Shown one piece after another: positions 33,008 to 43,905 of a DNA stretch of 64,000 nucleotides. The notes below the pieces were generated by a model. That model saw only the letters and a program-made list of their open reading frames with translations, was not told where the DNA came from and ran no database searches. The DNA is from Rhyacophila brunnea. Its lineage: Eukaryota; Arthropoda; Insecta; Trichoptera; Rhyacophilidae. Position numbers and translations under genes: made by a program. The stretch is taken from positions 1,736,001 through 1,800,000 of the forward strand of contig JAGYXB010000196.1 in assembly GCA_022495005.1 (NCBI GenBank), read 5' to 3'. Numbering within the stretch: position 1 is the first letter of the stretch; every line of letters starts with the position of its first letter.

Positions 33008-34279
33008 ACATATTTTTTTTTAAATGTTTTAGATACGTTTTAGTAATTAAAATACTATAACATGTAAATTATCAAAAAAAATATATCACATTACAAGCTT
33101 TGTATTCTACCATAAACATGAGATCATTAAAATTTGTGTTCATCATAAATGAACAGTCAAACTGACATTTGATAATAAATCTATAACGTTAATTATTGGT
33201 ATTGTTATATTGGTACTTTGTATTGAAAATAAATGAAATGGCTCATAAACACTTAGACAACAATAGAAATTAAATATAGCACACATACATACTGCTGTTC
33301 GATTATTATTGTTTTCAATGTTCTACTTATCATCTTTTGTGTTCATTTTATGAACATTCATTTTTAACGCGACTTCTTTCATAAGACATCTACTATAGTG
33401 TCTATAACTTTTGACGCGTCAGGTTAAATTTGTAGGACGTCATGTAGATTGCAACCTCCTTGCTAATATTCGTGAGAATTTCTCTCACGAGTTGTCAAAT
33501 AAAGATATATAGATACATACTGTTTCGCTTTGGGAGATTTGGTTCTCAGAATATTTTTATGACCCAACATGTATAATATGTAGGCAGTGTCATAATTATT
33601 AAGAGAAATTTAATATCCGTAAACCGTAAACTAACAATTAATTATAAAAAAAAACAGCTGGTTATCTTTACTATTCCACCTTGCACAATTTTGTAGAGAA
33701 AATAAACAATAGCTATGCATATTTCTGTATGAAAATCTCAAAACGATTCGAGGTGGTTGATATTAAATTTTTCGACATCAAAAACGGTTTTATGTTAGTT
33801 TTATTTTATGATTTTACCAAGGCTTTGACTGCGACTCGCTGTTATATCGCCTCTTTTCTTCTAGAAGGGGATCCGTCGATCAGATCCTCACTCCAATTAT
33901 CTTAAAGAACTTTACAAGTTTGCCAAGCTCTTCCGTCTTACCCACCGCCAGGGCACCTTTCAATTCGTACGTTAGTTAGAATAATGTAATATGAATTTGG
34001 CATGTTGGTGATGCTGGATGATGGTTGAGGACGGGATGCATAAAAAATGAACTGAAGTATGATTGCTGGCGGAGATGGCGAGTTTATTTGACAGATTGAC
34101 AGGTACAGTATATGTATATAATGATACAAGATAAGCCGGCTTTGCACATCAAAACTCGTTCGTCCGTAACGTGTCGAGTACGTCGATGTGACATCATCGT
34201 TATTCACAAAACACACGTTGCCAAATGGAGCTCCGCAGATGTGTCGAAAATGCTGCAATTTTTGAATGCAATAAAATTA
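33008..34279. other. Unassigned; possible LTR-like relic at the right
   Basis: 33.0-33.9 kb is AT-rich and unrecognised. On the minus strand of about 33940-34110 an aataaactcgccatctccg stretch resembles the polyadenylation region of solo LTRs, but no matching LTR or primer site was found. Confidence 0.3.
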
Positions 34280-34395
34280 AGCCCAACAGTTGGTTGGACC
34301 GACTCGAGCATAATATCTTCGCTTTTCGGACATTTCCAGATTTCCATTTGCATCCTGTCCGCCAAATGGACATGTTAGTCGGGTGATTACTCTAA
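34280..34395 (-). pseudogene. R1-clade ORF2 tail, worn second copy
   Basis: The minus strand from about 34390 reads VITRLTCPFGGQDANGNLEM, then SEKRR, then VGPTNC. This parallels HVTRPTCPCGGEKQDANHI and VVGP of the 5.34-kb fragment. The nucleotide match (gtttggcggacaggatgcaa against gcggcggagaaaaacaagat...) is weaker but collinear. It is too short to date. Confidence 0.5.
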
Positions 34396-34616
34396 AGCCC
34401 CGTTTACATGATTCACTTTTGACGATCATACCGGAGGAATCATCTCCAGTAACCCGTGTAAACGCACATTCTTCAACGAATCATCAAAAGTGATCATCCG
34501 GAATCAAAAGTGAATGAAGTTCAACTTGTTCTACTTTTTGACCATTTTTAGCACACTGCGCCCTTGCGTACTATCATCATATTCCCCATGATATTACGTC
34601 GCATTACCCATAGTTA

Positions 34617-35034
34617 GACTATGAAAAGGCGTTTGATTCCAACAAAAAATTCTCAATTATAGACGCCCTTAACAACCAAGGAATTTCCAGACGCTATATA
34701 AACATATTGAACAGTATATACAGTGATGCCACAGCATGCGTGAAACTCCACAAACGGTCGTGTAAATTCCCCATTAACAAAGGTGTCCGGCAAGGTGATA
34801 CCATTTCACCTAAACTATTCACCGCTACTCTTGAGGACTTATTTAGGAAACTTGATTGGGAGGAAAAAGGTGTTCCAATTAATGGGGAGCACCTCAATCA
34901 CCTGCGCTTTGCAGATGATAATATTGTTATACTCTCACAAGACCCGAAAGACCTCCAAGGTAGAATGCAAGAACTCGCGGATGTCAGTCAAACGGTCGGT
35001 CTAAAGATAAATGTCTCAAAGACAAAAGTGATGA
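34617..35034 (+). pseudogene. Reverse transcriptase fragment (RTE-like), motifs A to D
   Basis: One open frame of about 139 residues reads DYEKAFDS (motif A), INILNSIYSDATACVKLH, GVRQGDTISPKLFTATLEDL (motif B), LRFADDNIVILSQDPKDLQ (motif C, catalytic FADD) and VGLKINVSKTKVM (motif D). The wording is typical of the insect endonuclease-reverse-transcriptase lineage that I also see as C-terminal tails at 11.5 and 17.0 kb. The residues after DS (normally a tryptophan-containing stretch) are disturbed. Both the endonuclease and the C-terminal region are missing. An in-frame TAG lies just upstream at 34611. It is surprisingly open for a fossil; truncation alone inactivates it. Confidence 0.85.
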
Positions 35035-35210
35035 GGATTTATTTTGATATTTGGAAAAAAAATATAATATGTATGACTGCTTTTGGTAGAGACATCACTT
35101 TGTTTCTTATAAATGAGTCAAGAGAACAAAATCTAATTTTAATTTTCAACAGGAACATCGTTTTATAGATTGATAGCTTTTATTGTAATTAGCACAGAGT
35201 GGTATGACTC

Positions 35211-35725
35211 GTGTCCGGAAACTTGTACGTATGCAGTTCGCCGTATCACACTTCACCGTGAAATGTTGTATCAGAAATATATGGCCGTATATTAACGCTT
35301 TCGCTGCTGAATAGATAATGAGATTTTAATTGCCCCCTTTAAAATGCACGTTAATTACATCAATCGGCCGCCCGGTCATTACGCACCGTGTGCGTCTTCC
35401 GCGTCCAAAGTATTAAAGATCGTCCAACCTCTTTGGGTCGTACTGCCATAAAATCCATGTCTAAATAAAACACGGTTTTTGATTACACTTTATAGGAAGT
35501 CAACAGCAAACAAATTTTGAAAATAGCCGATATACTGGATTATTTGTTAGGTTATGTTAGGTTTTCATTCTTGAAATTTGCCAAAATCAGCCATGAAAAT
35601 TGAATTAATGTTCATATTGAATCTAATAAAATTGGAGACCGTATAGTAAAAGGTCATCTCCCGATAAGAAATCTCACGGCAAACTGTACCACGGTGAAAT
35701 GTTTTACGTAAAATTTACATTTAAC
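35211..35725 (+). mobile_element. Family B copy 1, with element M nested
   Basis: Runs from gtgtccggaaacttgtacg to ccacggtgaaatgttttacg. It is collinear in reverse complement with 39013-39890. It contains two TTAGG units (ttaggttatgttagg, 35548). The A insertion of copy 2 is absent here (uninterrupted caaattttgaaaatagccg at 35511-35529). The M insertion at 35296-35412 is absent from copy 2. Confidence 0.75.
35296..35412 (+). mobile_element. Element M copy 1 (117 bp, TTAA-flanked)
   Basis: It is flanked by TTAA at 35292-35295 and 35413-35416. B copy 2 has a single gtatattaaagaccg at this point. Ends are cgctttcgctgct and gcgtccaaagta. The second copy is at 48098-48222. TTAA duplication is the mark of piggyBac-type integration, but the ends lack the usual CCC start. 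Confidence 0.8.
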
Positions 35726-36650
35726 TGGTATGACTACCCGCTGGTATATCTTGTAAAACTCATAAATCCTACGTTGGTCAAAAATAAGATTTCTACTGAA
35801 TTTATATTTCTATAGGTAGGAAAACTAGTGTTATTGAATATCGAATATCAATCAATCTATGTGTAAGAATGTTGTACATATGACACGTCTAATCGTTTCA
35901 AAAACCAGTCAACAAAATACATCCTTAATTATTGTCTCCATACAACAGAAAAAATGTTAACTTAAATAATATGTATTAGGAATCGTTGTCATCTTATAGA
36001 ATTTGTTCTTTATTGTCATTTCTATTTCAAAATAAAAACAAGATGGTTTTCACTGTCTCCTGAAAAACGTTGGGATTTGTTAACTTTATGCAATATGACG
36101 TATGCATTATTGGAAATCCGTTTTAGAATCACTAAGCACTACATAATGCACGTTGTTTATAAAACTAAAACAATAATAAGTATCTTATAATGTATATGAT
36201 TAAAATATTGTGTAAAAACAAAATTGACTGACGCAAGTTAAAAAAACGTGTGGGCATTTTCATTGCCATAGACATTATTATTTTCATTCGAAATTCGAAT
36301 TCGCGAAAATACATTTTTTATTATTTGTTTTTATATAGCTGTAAAAGTAATCAAACTTAAATAATAAATAGACATAGGTAGGTAATATTGATTGATCCTA
36401 ATAAATTAAATTCCATATTTACTAACTTTCATAATAAGCTATAAGACAATGAAGTCATTATTAATATTATATTAGTAATATTAGAAAAAGTATATTGGAA
36501 GCGTACACATATTCTTATGATTATTTAATTAAAATAAAATAACATAATACTGTAATAATTTTAATCCGTATAATTTAACATTTAACAGTCTTCATTCTCT
36601 TAGGTATTTACATTATTTATGAAAAAATATATTAAGTGTATATTATTTTT
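35726..36650. other. Unassigned AT-rich stretch
   Basis: No gene or repeat recognised. Confidence 0.35.
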
Positions 36651-37190
36651 GAAGTTATACTTCTTTTGACGCGTTTGCGAAATCAGATCAGAGTGTATTT
36701 TTGGCGTGTGACATGTAACACATAATTTATTTTTCACACGAAAAAAAACGCACTCGATTAGATTCGAACCACCGATTGTTCGGTTATCAGCCAAACGCAC
36801 TACCTTTACGCCACGGTATGGTACTGCAATCGTGAGGATTGTACAGTATAATATTATAGTTTAGAATTGTTCCGTTGCCTAGGGAGCGAATTTATTATTG
36901 TCGGCCATTTGCAATTCCTTACGTAAACAAACGATTAAACGTCAGAGGGACAGTTGGTACTTTAGAAACAAAAACGACGAGAAACCATAATATAATTTAG
37001 TAATATAAGTTAAAGTGTATAGAAATAAACCAATGGCGTTCCATAAGCGGTCCTTTTTCTTGAGTGTGTAATTTAACAAGATAATTAAGAGCTAGTCCAA
37101 GAATCTAGTTTATCACAAGTTTTGTTTTTGTTTTGTTACGCCGAAGAAGTATAACTTCTAACGCGCGTACATAAGTACACACACCGATTT
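36651..37190 (+). mobile_element. Family C copy 2
   Basis: TIRs gaagttatacttcttttg (36651) and gaagaagtataacttc (to 37158), with the shared tail to about 37190. The minus-strand tRNA-like core has an intact B box (GGTTCGAATCTAATCG; complement at about 36758-36773) and A-box-like TGGCGTAAAGGTAGTGCG (36797-36814). It is very similar to copy 3 at 51.24 kb. Confidence 0.8.
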
Positions 37191-37399
37191 TTTTATTCAA
37201 TACACAAGATAAAATGTTAAACATTTATATCATGATAATATCAAACATAATGTGAAAACACCATGAAAATATTTAAATGCATATTTTCTCAATTTTGCAG
37301 CCACTTACGCCCAATCTACAGGGCTGGATTTATGGTATAAGAATCATTTGACTGACTTATTTGGGAAGCCTTTTATTAAAACAAGTCTATAATGTGTGT

Positions 37400-37490
37400 T
37401 TCATTTTTGTAGGACACTCAAATATTCAAAGCCATGCTTCAAAATGTAGTGTATTGGTGTAACTTTCTGAATTATATTTATTAATCTTGT
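37400..37490 (-). repeat. Family O copy 2
   Basis: Reverse complement of 4855-4945 (tgtaggacactcaaatattc, aaagccatgcttcaaaatgt, agtgtattgg). Confidence 0.55.
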
Positions 37491-37549
37491 CTGTGGTGAT
37501 TAGGTATATACACATTTTAATTCAATGTTTAGCTATACTAATTTTGAAC

Positions 37550-38428
37550 ATACATAACTTGAAAACACCTCAGATACATACCCACTAGAAAAAAATCATA
37601 TTTGAAAAAACATACGATGCTCGACGAGAGTTGAACCCGTATAACCACTGGTATCGCCAATTAACCAACTATGCTACGAGCTTCCAATCTAATTGCGACA
37701 ATTTAAACTAATGGGTCAGTGACGCACCCAGGGGGGGGGGGGTCAAGAGGCCCTGGCATGAAAATTATCAGAATGATTTTAAACATTGAAATTGAAAGCC
37801 AATAAACTATACCTTTGGGCTTAGACAAATAAAAACACGGCAAAAAAATGTTTTGTAATTCTCCAGCACCCTTTTTAGAAAAAAATCTTATATTTTAATT
37901 TCTAACAGAAAAATTTCGAAACACTAATGTCAGGTTTTTTTAGAAACCCAATCCCTAATGGAACTGTCAAAAAATTCTCGGTGTCCACCCGAATTCCGGA
38001 GTGGTGTAGGTCATGGCTGGGGAGGGCTGGCAGGGCTGTAGCCTGCGGGCCCGCCAAATACCCTAGCCTGAGGGCCCGTTTCAGGATGTGGGGAACATGG
38101 TGTAGGTACACCGAAGGCAATAGACAAAAGACCGATAAACGAGAAATTAGGCTGTGAAGTGACTAAAATTAACATTCTCCTCCTTGCCCCCCCAATATTA
38201 AATCCTGGGTGCGCCACTGTAATGGGTCATACATGAAATGCTTATCAAATAGCGTTATTATTGACTATCGGTTTTTGTGAATAAAATCAAGGAATATTAA
38301 TTACCTTAACGTCTACTTGAACTTGCCAACAATTGTTTACAATATGTTAAATATATGGAATATTACATTCTCAAAATATTGTCAATTATTTGTTGAATAA
38401 AAGAAATGGTTTATTAAATATCCTTATT
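37550..38428 (-). mobile_element. Family D copy 4, split by a hAT element
   Basis: Left arm ttgaacatacataacttg, a minus-strand tRNA-like core at about 37620-37680 (gagttgaacccg, tatgctacgag), then the hAT at 37717-38219, then the D right half: tgactatcggtttttg, cttgaacttgcc, and the terminal arm to gttgaataaaagaaatgg. Confidence 0.7.
37717..38219 (+). mobile_element. hAT-type non-autonomous element, 503 bp
   Basis: TIRs cagtgacgcacccagg and cctgggtgcgccactg are flanked by a perfect 8-bp duplication, taatgggt, at 37709-37716 and 38220-38227. The interior has a G10+ tract (37731 on) and a GC-rich part. Short frames on both strands look incidental. Confidence 0.9.
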
Positions 38429-39012
38429 TTGTTTGAGGCTTTTATCCAAAAGCTGTTATCATTCATAACTATTTTTTTTCGATTATGTCGCATGATTTCT
38501 TACTGTGTTCAACACAAACCCTGGCACAGTAATTTGACCATCGTTTTTCAATACAATAATCATATATCATCATTGAAAATTTAATGAAAGGTATTGAATC
38601 CAACTTTGATTTACTTTCGTTTCAAAAACGATATTTTGGCAGTAAATAAACAAAGCTATACTATAAACATGTTATAGTAGGTGTGTTATTTATAAAAAAC
38701 TAAATTATTTATTACAGTAAACATTAAATTTAATGATTAATTGATGCAATCGATTTGAATAACAACAACCCAATGTTTACACACAAGAAACGGTACACTA
38801 AAAAAATGTTTGTTTCCTTCTACAAGGTTACCGATTTGCATAAATTGGCAATATCTATTTTTTTAATACTCAATTCGATAATGATAATATTATGACTTGG
38901 TCTATTTTATATTTAAAAAAATATATAACGGTAATTAACCTATGGGTCTAGGACGATTTAGCGACACGCATCGATATATATCGACACACACCATATTAGA
39001 ATTCTGGTTAGG
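38429..39012. other. Unassigned AT-rich stretch
   Basis: Nothing recognised. Confidence 0.35.
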
Positions 39013-39890
39013 TACATGTAAATTGTACGTAAAACATTTCACCGTGGCACAGTTCACCGTAGGCTTTCTAATCGGTAAGAGATGATGTCTCCAATTTTAT
39101 TAGATTCAATATGAACGTAAATTTAATTTTCATAACTGATTTTGGCACATTCAAGAATTCAATAATGAAAACCAAACCTAACCTAACCTAACGAATAATC
39201 CAAAATATCGGCTATTTTACCACGTTTTTCTTAGCTCGTATTCTTGTTTGTCCGGTGGTTGTTTATCCAGTACAAATCTTGCAATCGATTTTTAACTAAC
39301 TTCCCGACTAGCTAGACATTTGGAACTTTTAGAATATATCAGAACACGATGCCAATGCATTCTTTTAATACTTCTAGCCATCTTTAAGTAGAATTGAATT
39401 CATTTTCAGTTAAATCTATTTTGTATGAAAAGTTATTTCAGAAGAAATCCGTAATCCAATTGCTAAGGCGGTGGTCCTAGCAACTAAATTATCAATATAT
39501 ACGTGCGTTACTATGGAAATCAAAATGACATTTCAGTATTCTATATTTGTTTGTTTGTTGCAAGCAAAAAAAATATTTGTTAACAATTGCCTTATTTGTC
39601 CTAAATTATTAATACAGTTTATATGATTCAACAGAAAATTTAAAAACGTGGTATTTAAAAAGTTCTATTTATCTTGTAATTATTCAAAATTTGTTTGCTG
39701 CTGGCTTCCTGTAAAGTGTAAACCGACAAGAACCGTGTTTTATTTAGACATGAATTTTATGTCAGTACCTACTATAGGACCCAAAGAGGTTTGACGGTCT
39801 TTAATATACAGCCGTATATTTCCGATAGGCACAACATTTTACGGTGAAGTGTGATACGGCAAACTGCATGCGTACAAGTTTCCGGACATG
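39013..39890 (-). mobile_element. Family B copy 2, with family A nested
   Basis: Reverse-complement B, with aaacctaacctaacctaacg (three CCTAA units) at about 39172-39191. It is interrupted by A at 39219-39682 and ends cgtacaagtttccggacatg at 39890. Confidence 0.8.
39219..39682 (+). mobile_element. Family A copy 5 (boundaries fixed by an empty site)
   Basis: Flanks cggctatttt and ttcaaaatttgtttgctg are contiguous in B copy 1 (read in reverse), so A spans about 464 bp here, within 2 bp. The A start accacgttttt is matched in inverse by aaaaacgtggta near the end, followed by a 30-bp tail ending cttgtaatta. No clear target duplication longer than 2-3 bp is visible. Confidence 0.9.
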
Positions 39891-40660
39891 TAGAATTCTA
39901 CTAGCTTCTTAATATTTCAAGTCATATAGTAGTGTACCATTTTATTGGCGTTTGCTTAATCTTAGATCGGTACCGAGATTGAAAACGTTCAGTTGAAAAT
40001 TGATCAGCTGTCCTGGCCTTTGATAAGTCACACACTAATATGACCAATATTTTAGTATTTTTTTTTTCAAACGTAACTGCGATTAATTTTAACATATTGT
40101 TAACAAATACATTGATAATTTCGATAGAGTATAAAACTCTACATTATAAATTAATTAGCAACCTACAGTGAGAGGGAAAGTCTTTTCTTCTCTGGGCTCG
40201 ACGGAAGGAACAATAGGAATTGTAAAAAGGAATCTTTACTTACCTTCTTTTATTTTTATTTCCGTTTCTCCTATAAACCTGTTTAAAAATAAAATCAGTA
40301 CGTTTGGGTAATTGGCAATCTAAATCTTGGATAGTTACTCCCGAGACATATCCAGGCCAGACAAATCATCAATGAGAATCTCGAGAAAATGAGATATTGT
40401 CACAAGGTTAAGCTGCCGACCGCTACCGGAATATTAGAAAAAATAACGAAATTTCTCAAGGAAATTTAATTCTCGTGAAAACAAATATTCTTGATTCAGA
40501 GAATTCTAGAATTTCTAGGGAAGGGGGCGGCTATGTTTAGTTGGATACCGGACGGCATATTGTTAAGCCGTGGCATATTGTAAACATTGGCAACATTAAT
40601 TATTAGTAATTATTAATTAACACTTAAATTTCGATTAAAATAGTTTTTGGTCAAACAAAT
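39891..40660. other. Unassigned; CTCGAG-type motifs
   Basis: About 40370-40520 has gaatctcgagaaaatgag and related motifs like those at 4.4 and 7.7-8.3 kb. Otherwise nothing recognised. Confidence 0.35.
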
Positions 40661-40735
40661 TTTGATATTTATCGTGAAATTTAATGAGGTTGCCAGGAAC
40701 TTGTTGCCAGTGTGGACACGGCATTATGCACACAC
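40661..40735. repeat. One-armed relative of the 21.3-kb foldback element
   Basis: ttatcgtgaaatttaatgag, then gttgccagtgtggacacgg, matches the right arm of 21367-21420 with several differences. The left arm is absent. Confidence 0.6.
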
Positions 40736-40923
40736 TTCACAACAAGGGAATCGGGAATTCTTCATCTCTCCACAACTGATCGATGTTCTGTTACTCCACG
40801 GTATACGTAAGGAGTGTGGGAATGTAGTACGGAAAGCATGAGGTATTTAAAACTGTTTTTCGTTGATATTACGGACTTAAAAATTAAGTTGAACACAGTC
40901 GAGAACAATGAGCTTAGTTACTA

Positions 40924-41923
40924 CAGGGGTGGCCAACCTTTTGCATACCATGCGCCAATTTTTTTCACAAACGAATTCAGATGCGACATACAACTCAAGC
41001 ACCTTTTCTACCTTCTTACGTTCACGGTTGGGGTTGGAAAATAGGGAGATCTGTTTCGCTTAGGAGAGGAATAGGAATAACTCAATAACGCAATTAAATT
41101 AAGTAATTTATGCCAGTTCAAAAATACACGTTTATTGGAGCACCAATCTACAATAGTCAGGAATGATCTCTTGAACGAGAGGGTGATCGCTGTCGTGGAC
41201 CCCGCTGATGGTGCTACAGTTGCTGGAGAGTCTCGTTTGGTGAAGATAACTCTGGACCACAGTTGTTGCATGACGTGATGAGAGAGTTCTGAGCGGGATG
41301 GAGCACTGAGAGCTTTTGAGCGTTTGGATTTCACTAGTCTTTCAATGTTTGGTGTTAAATTTGTCACTGATAGCAGCAGAGAATTCTTTAAATTTTAATC
41401 TGTTGTTCGTGACCTTGTTTTGCTTTTAAACAATTTTATGGATGAAAATTCGGTTCCATGACAAAACAGAACAACGATAAATATAACTATGACCTTTCAG
41501 GAAAAATATAAATTTAATATTGAAATTGTCCTATCTCTATTATGTTGATAGATTTTTAATAGCACAGATTTAATCAAATTATATACCTAATTTGTGCATT
41601 CCTAATCGACAGAAAGCCTCAAATAAACGGGACTTTGCCGGCAAGCTTAGGATATCTCATCTTAATCAATATAATATGTTCAAAATGATTGGGTGACTAG
41701 GTAAAACGAAATAATGACCTAACCTAACCTAACCTAAATAGATTCCACAAAAAAATGATGTTTCATTTTTCCCCTGGCTGATCTGTTTTGTCCGGTTACC
41801 GAAAATTCTTGTTCGCATCTGTATGTCATTCAGTTATGGCGCCTACTTCAAAAGAATAAGTAGGCGCAAAGATGCAATGCGCCACTTGCAATCATCCAAT
41901 GCACCACAGCTTGGCCACCGCTG
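40924..41923 (+). mobile_element. Element N: hAT-like, with family K nested
   Basis: Ends caggggtggccaacc and ttggccaccgctg are inverted repeats of a hAT-like type, with tacta on both sides (40919-40923, 41924-41928). Subterminal pieces (gcatcgtat-type cgacatacaactc, cgcatctgtatgtc) match in inverse. The 41.0-41.4 kb part is GC-richer, with a 119-residue minus-strand frame that I do not recognise. Confidence 0.55.
41452..41800 (+). mobile_element. Family K copy 2, containing (CCTAA)4
   Basis: Collinear with 30917-31565 from ggttccatgacaaaacagaa to ctgatctgttttgtcc. At 41718-41737 four perfect CCTAA units stand where copy 1 reads gagtttaataattctg. Confidence 0.65.
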
Positions 41924-43640
41924 TACTAGATACTCATATAAAATCGTGACACAGAGAAAAATGCCTGCAATTTCAAATCTAGTTTATTAATCCAATGACA
42001 ATTATATGTACACCTTCGCTTATGTTGGCAATGGCAACATTACGTTGGCGCCATTGAAATTTATCTGTCAAAATTTAAATAAATGGAACACATTCTTCCA
42101 CAGACAATCTCAAAAAACCTGTCGCGCCGCAGACCACTGTCAATTGAACGGAAAGGCAATGAACTAACTCACCTCGCTCCTTTTTATATTGAAAACTGAT
42201 ATTTGATTATCATCGGAATTAATAATATTATGGTCGATGGATTATACTCAACGGTATTATTGTAATGCTTATGCGTGCCTAATTTAAAAAGTGCGCTCGG
42301 CTTATTTTACAAGGTGGCCCAAAAACAGAGCGACGAAAAATGGTGAGAAAATGTTTTTTTAAAAAAAGTAAAACATATTGTTATTTACGTAGTCTAGAGC
42401 TAAAACATAATTATAATCACTAAAAAGCATTAAGCATTTTTATCTTCCTCGTGGGAAGTTTGTGTAATTTTGGGAGGGACTTACAATCTTATAACAATCA
42501 ATGTTTTTTAATTCCTTTTACGCTTCACGTGGTGGAAGTAGCGGAAATGAAAATGTATATATTTACAATAATACATCGTTCAGATAAGGCCGATGAATTA
42601 TTATCATTGAGATTTTAGTTGATTGGTCTGGTGAATTCATAAAAATTTATGGTCAAGCCAAAATGTGGTCACATTCATCCCTATTCCCCCCCTTACTCAA
42701 ATTCCCTTATTTAATATTGTCCCAATACCAGACTATTGGCAATTAGGGGTCAGGAATCAACCATAATTTCAAAAGACAGAGAGTTAGCGTGAATGACATC
42801 CAGCTAGCGGACGTGGGCAAGTTTTTATACTTCACGGTCACTTTGTACCAACAGCATGACTCAAAAGTTAACTCAAAACATATCTGTTCGACCTTCGTTG
42901 CACTAAGCCTGTTACGGTTTGAGTGAACGTCGCGTCCATCATTCAAACAACCTATCATTCAAAAACAGTGTACCTCCAAGTGCCGCGCACCGGGTAACCC
43001 AAACGAACAATACCGCACGAGTGACAGTGCAACCAGACCGTGGAGCCATACTAAACCATCATAAAGATTAGTGTCTGGCATTCTGTTAAATTGCCCCCAC
43101 TCACCCAATTATACACTACTGCAACAAGTGCCACCAATATATTTTCTGCCATTTCCACCACATACTAAGATTAATATAATGCACAAGTATTTTTCCATCT
43201 CCAGTCAGTTCACCGCAAAACGTCCCTTATAACTTCTGTCATCAGAACATAATTAATAATATATATTTTAAAAATGTAGCCAAATTCAGCCATTTTTAGT
43301 TTTACTAAGCATGGGGAACTACTAGTCAAGTTAAACCCTGAAGCCCCAGTCGGTAATTAGGTTTAATTTGCATTGTTGCACTATAAAAATATTCGTAACA
43401 TTCACACGCTTGGGAAAATATCGCCTTCATAAATCATGTAATATATTTATTTACTGTTCATTCCCTCGTAAAGAGATCCTAACACACAGTCTCTGTTATC
43501 TGCATATTAGAACCTTGAGGCTTACGAAATCAATACAAAAAAATAATGCAACAAGATGGCATACTGTTATCGTCTGTACGATTAATAAGATACTATTCTA
43601 CAGCCTGTAGAAATGACATAGGTAGACTAAATATTATGTA
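41924..43640. other. Unassigned; mixed composition
   Basis: 42770-43050 is GC-richer and reads like unique host DNA (gctagcggacgtgggcaag, caagtgccgcgcaccggg). No exon, start site or known repeat can be supported. The remainder is AT-rich. Confidence 0.3.
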
Positions 43641-43659
43641 TAGCCCATTTTTACTGATA

Positions 43660-43905
43660 TTGAATTTCAGTCACGATAGAGATAATAATGTTTCAACGGT
43701 ATGTGAATACATGGAACCTGGACGTGAAGCAGAGAAAACGGCTGGACGCTATTCGGATGTGATTCTAAGGGAACATACTCCAAATTCTCTGGATGGCCAA
43801 GCTGTAACCCCAATAATTTATTCTGGAAGAATTGTTCACCCAGCTGTTGGCTTCCCATGTTATGCGTGATCCACACTGAATTCTATGATTATAACAATAA
43901 AGGGA
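43660..43905 (+). other. Cysteine-rich open segment with AATAAA downstream
   Basis: Two plus-strand frames are open here. One gives a Cys/Trp-rich segment, WTLFGCDSKGTYSKFSGWPS, then CNPNNLFWKNCSPSCW, running without a stop to an aacaataaaggg (AATAAA at about 43893). The overlapping frame encodes a 107-residue product from 43546. Either could be a last exon. I recognise no domain and see no splice evidence. Confidence 0.25.

Noticed and set aside
33681..33905. 74-residue ORF with DFTKAL resembling a reverse-transcriptase motif
   Set aside because: No neighbouring motifs A-C in any frame; a chance resemblance.
34112..34378. 88-residue plus-strand ORF
   Set aside because: It overlaps the minus-strand R1 tail fragment and has no domain; likely incidental.
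36745..36815. Candidate tRNA gene in family C
   Set aside because: The same unit occurs in two other C copies with identical flanks and lacks a proper acceptor stem.
37902..38217. Overlapping short ORFs on both strands
   Set aside because: They fall inside the 503-bp hAT MITE and include its terminal repeats; incidental.
39219..39682. Family A as a Helitron
   Set aside because: It does not start with TC, end with CTRR or insert between A and T at the resolved empty site.
41008..41367. 119-residue minus-strand ORF as a host gene
   Set aside because: It lies inside element N, has no recognised domain and no regulatory context.
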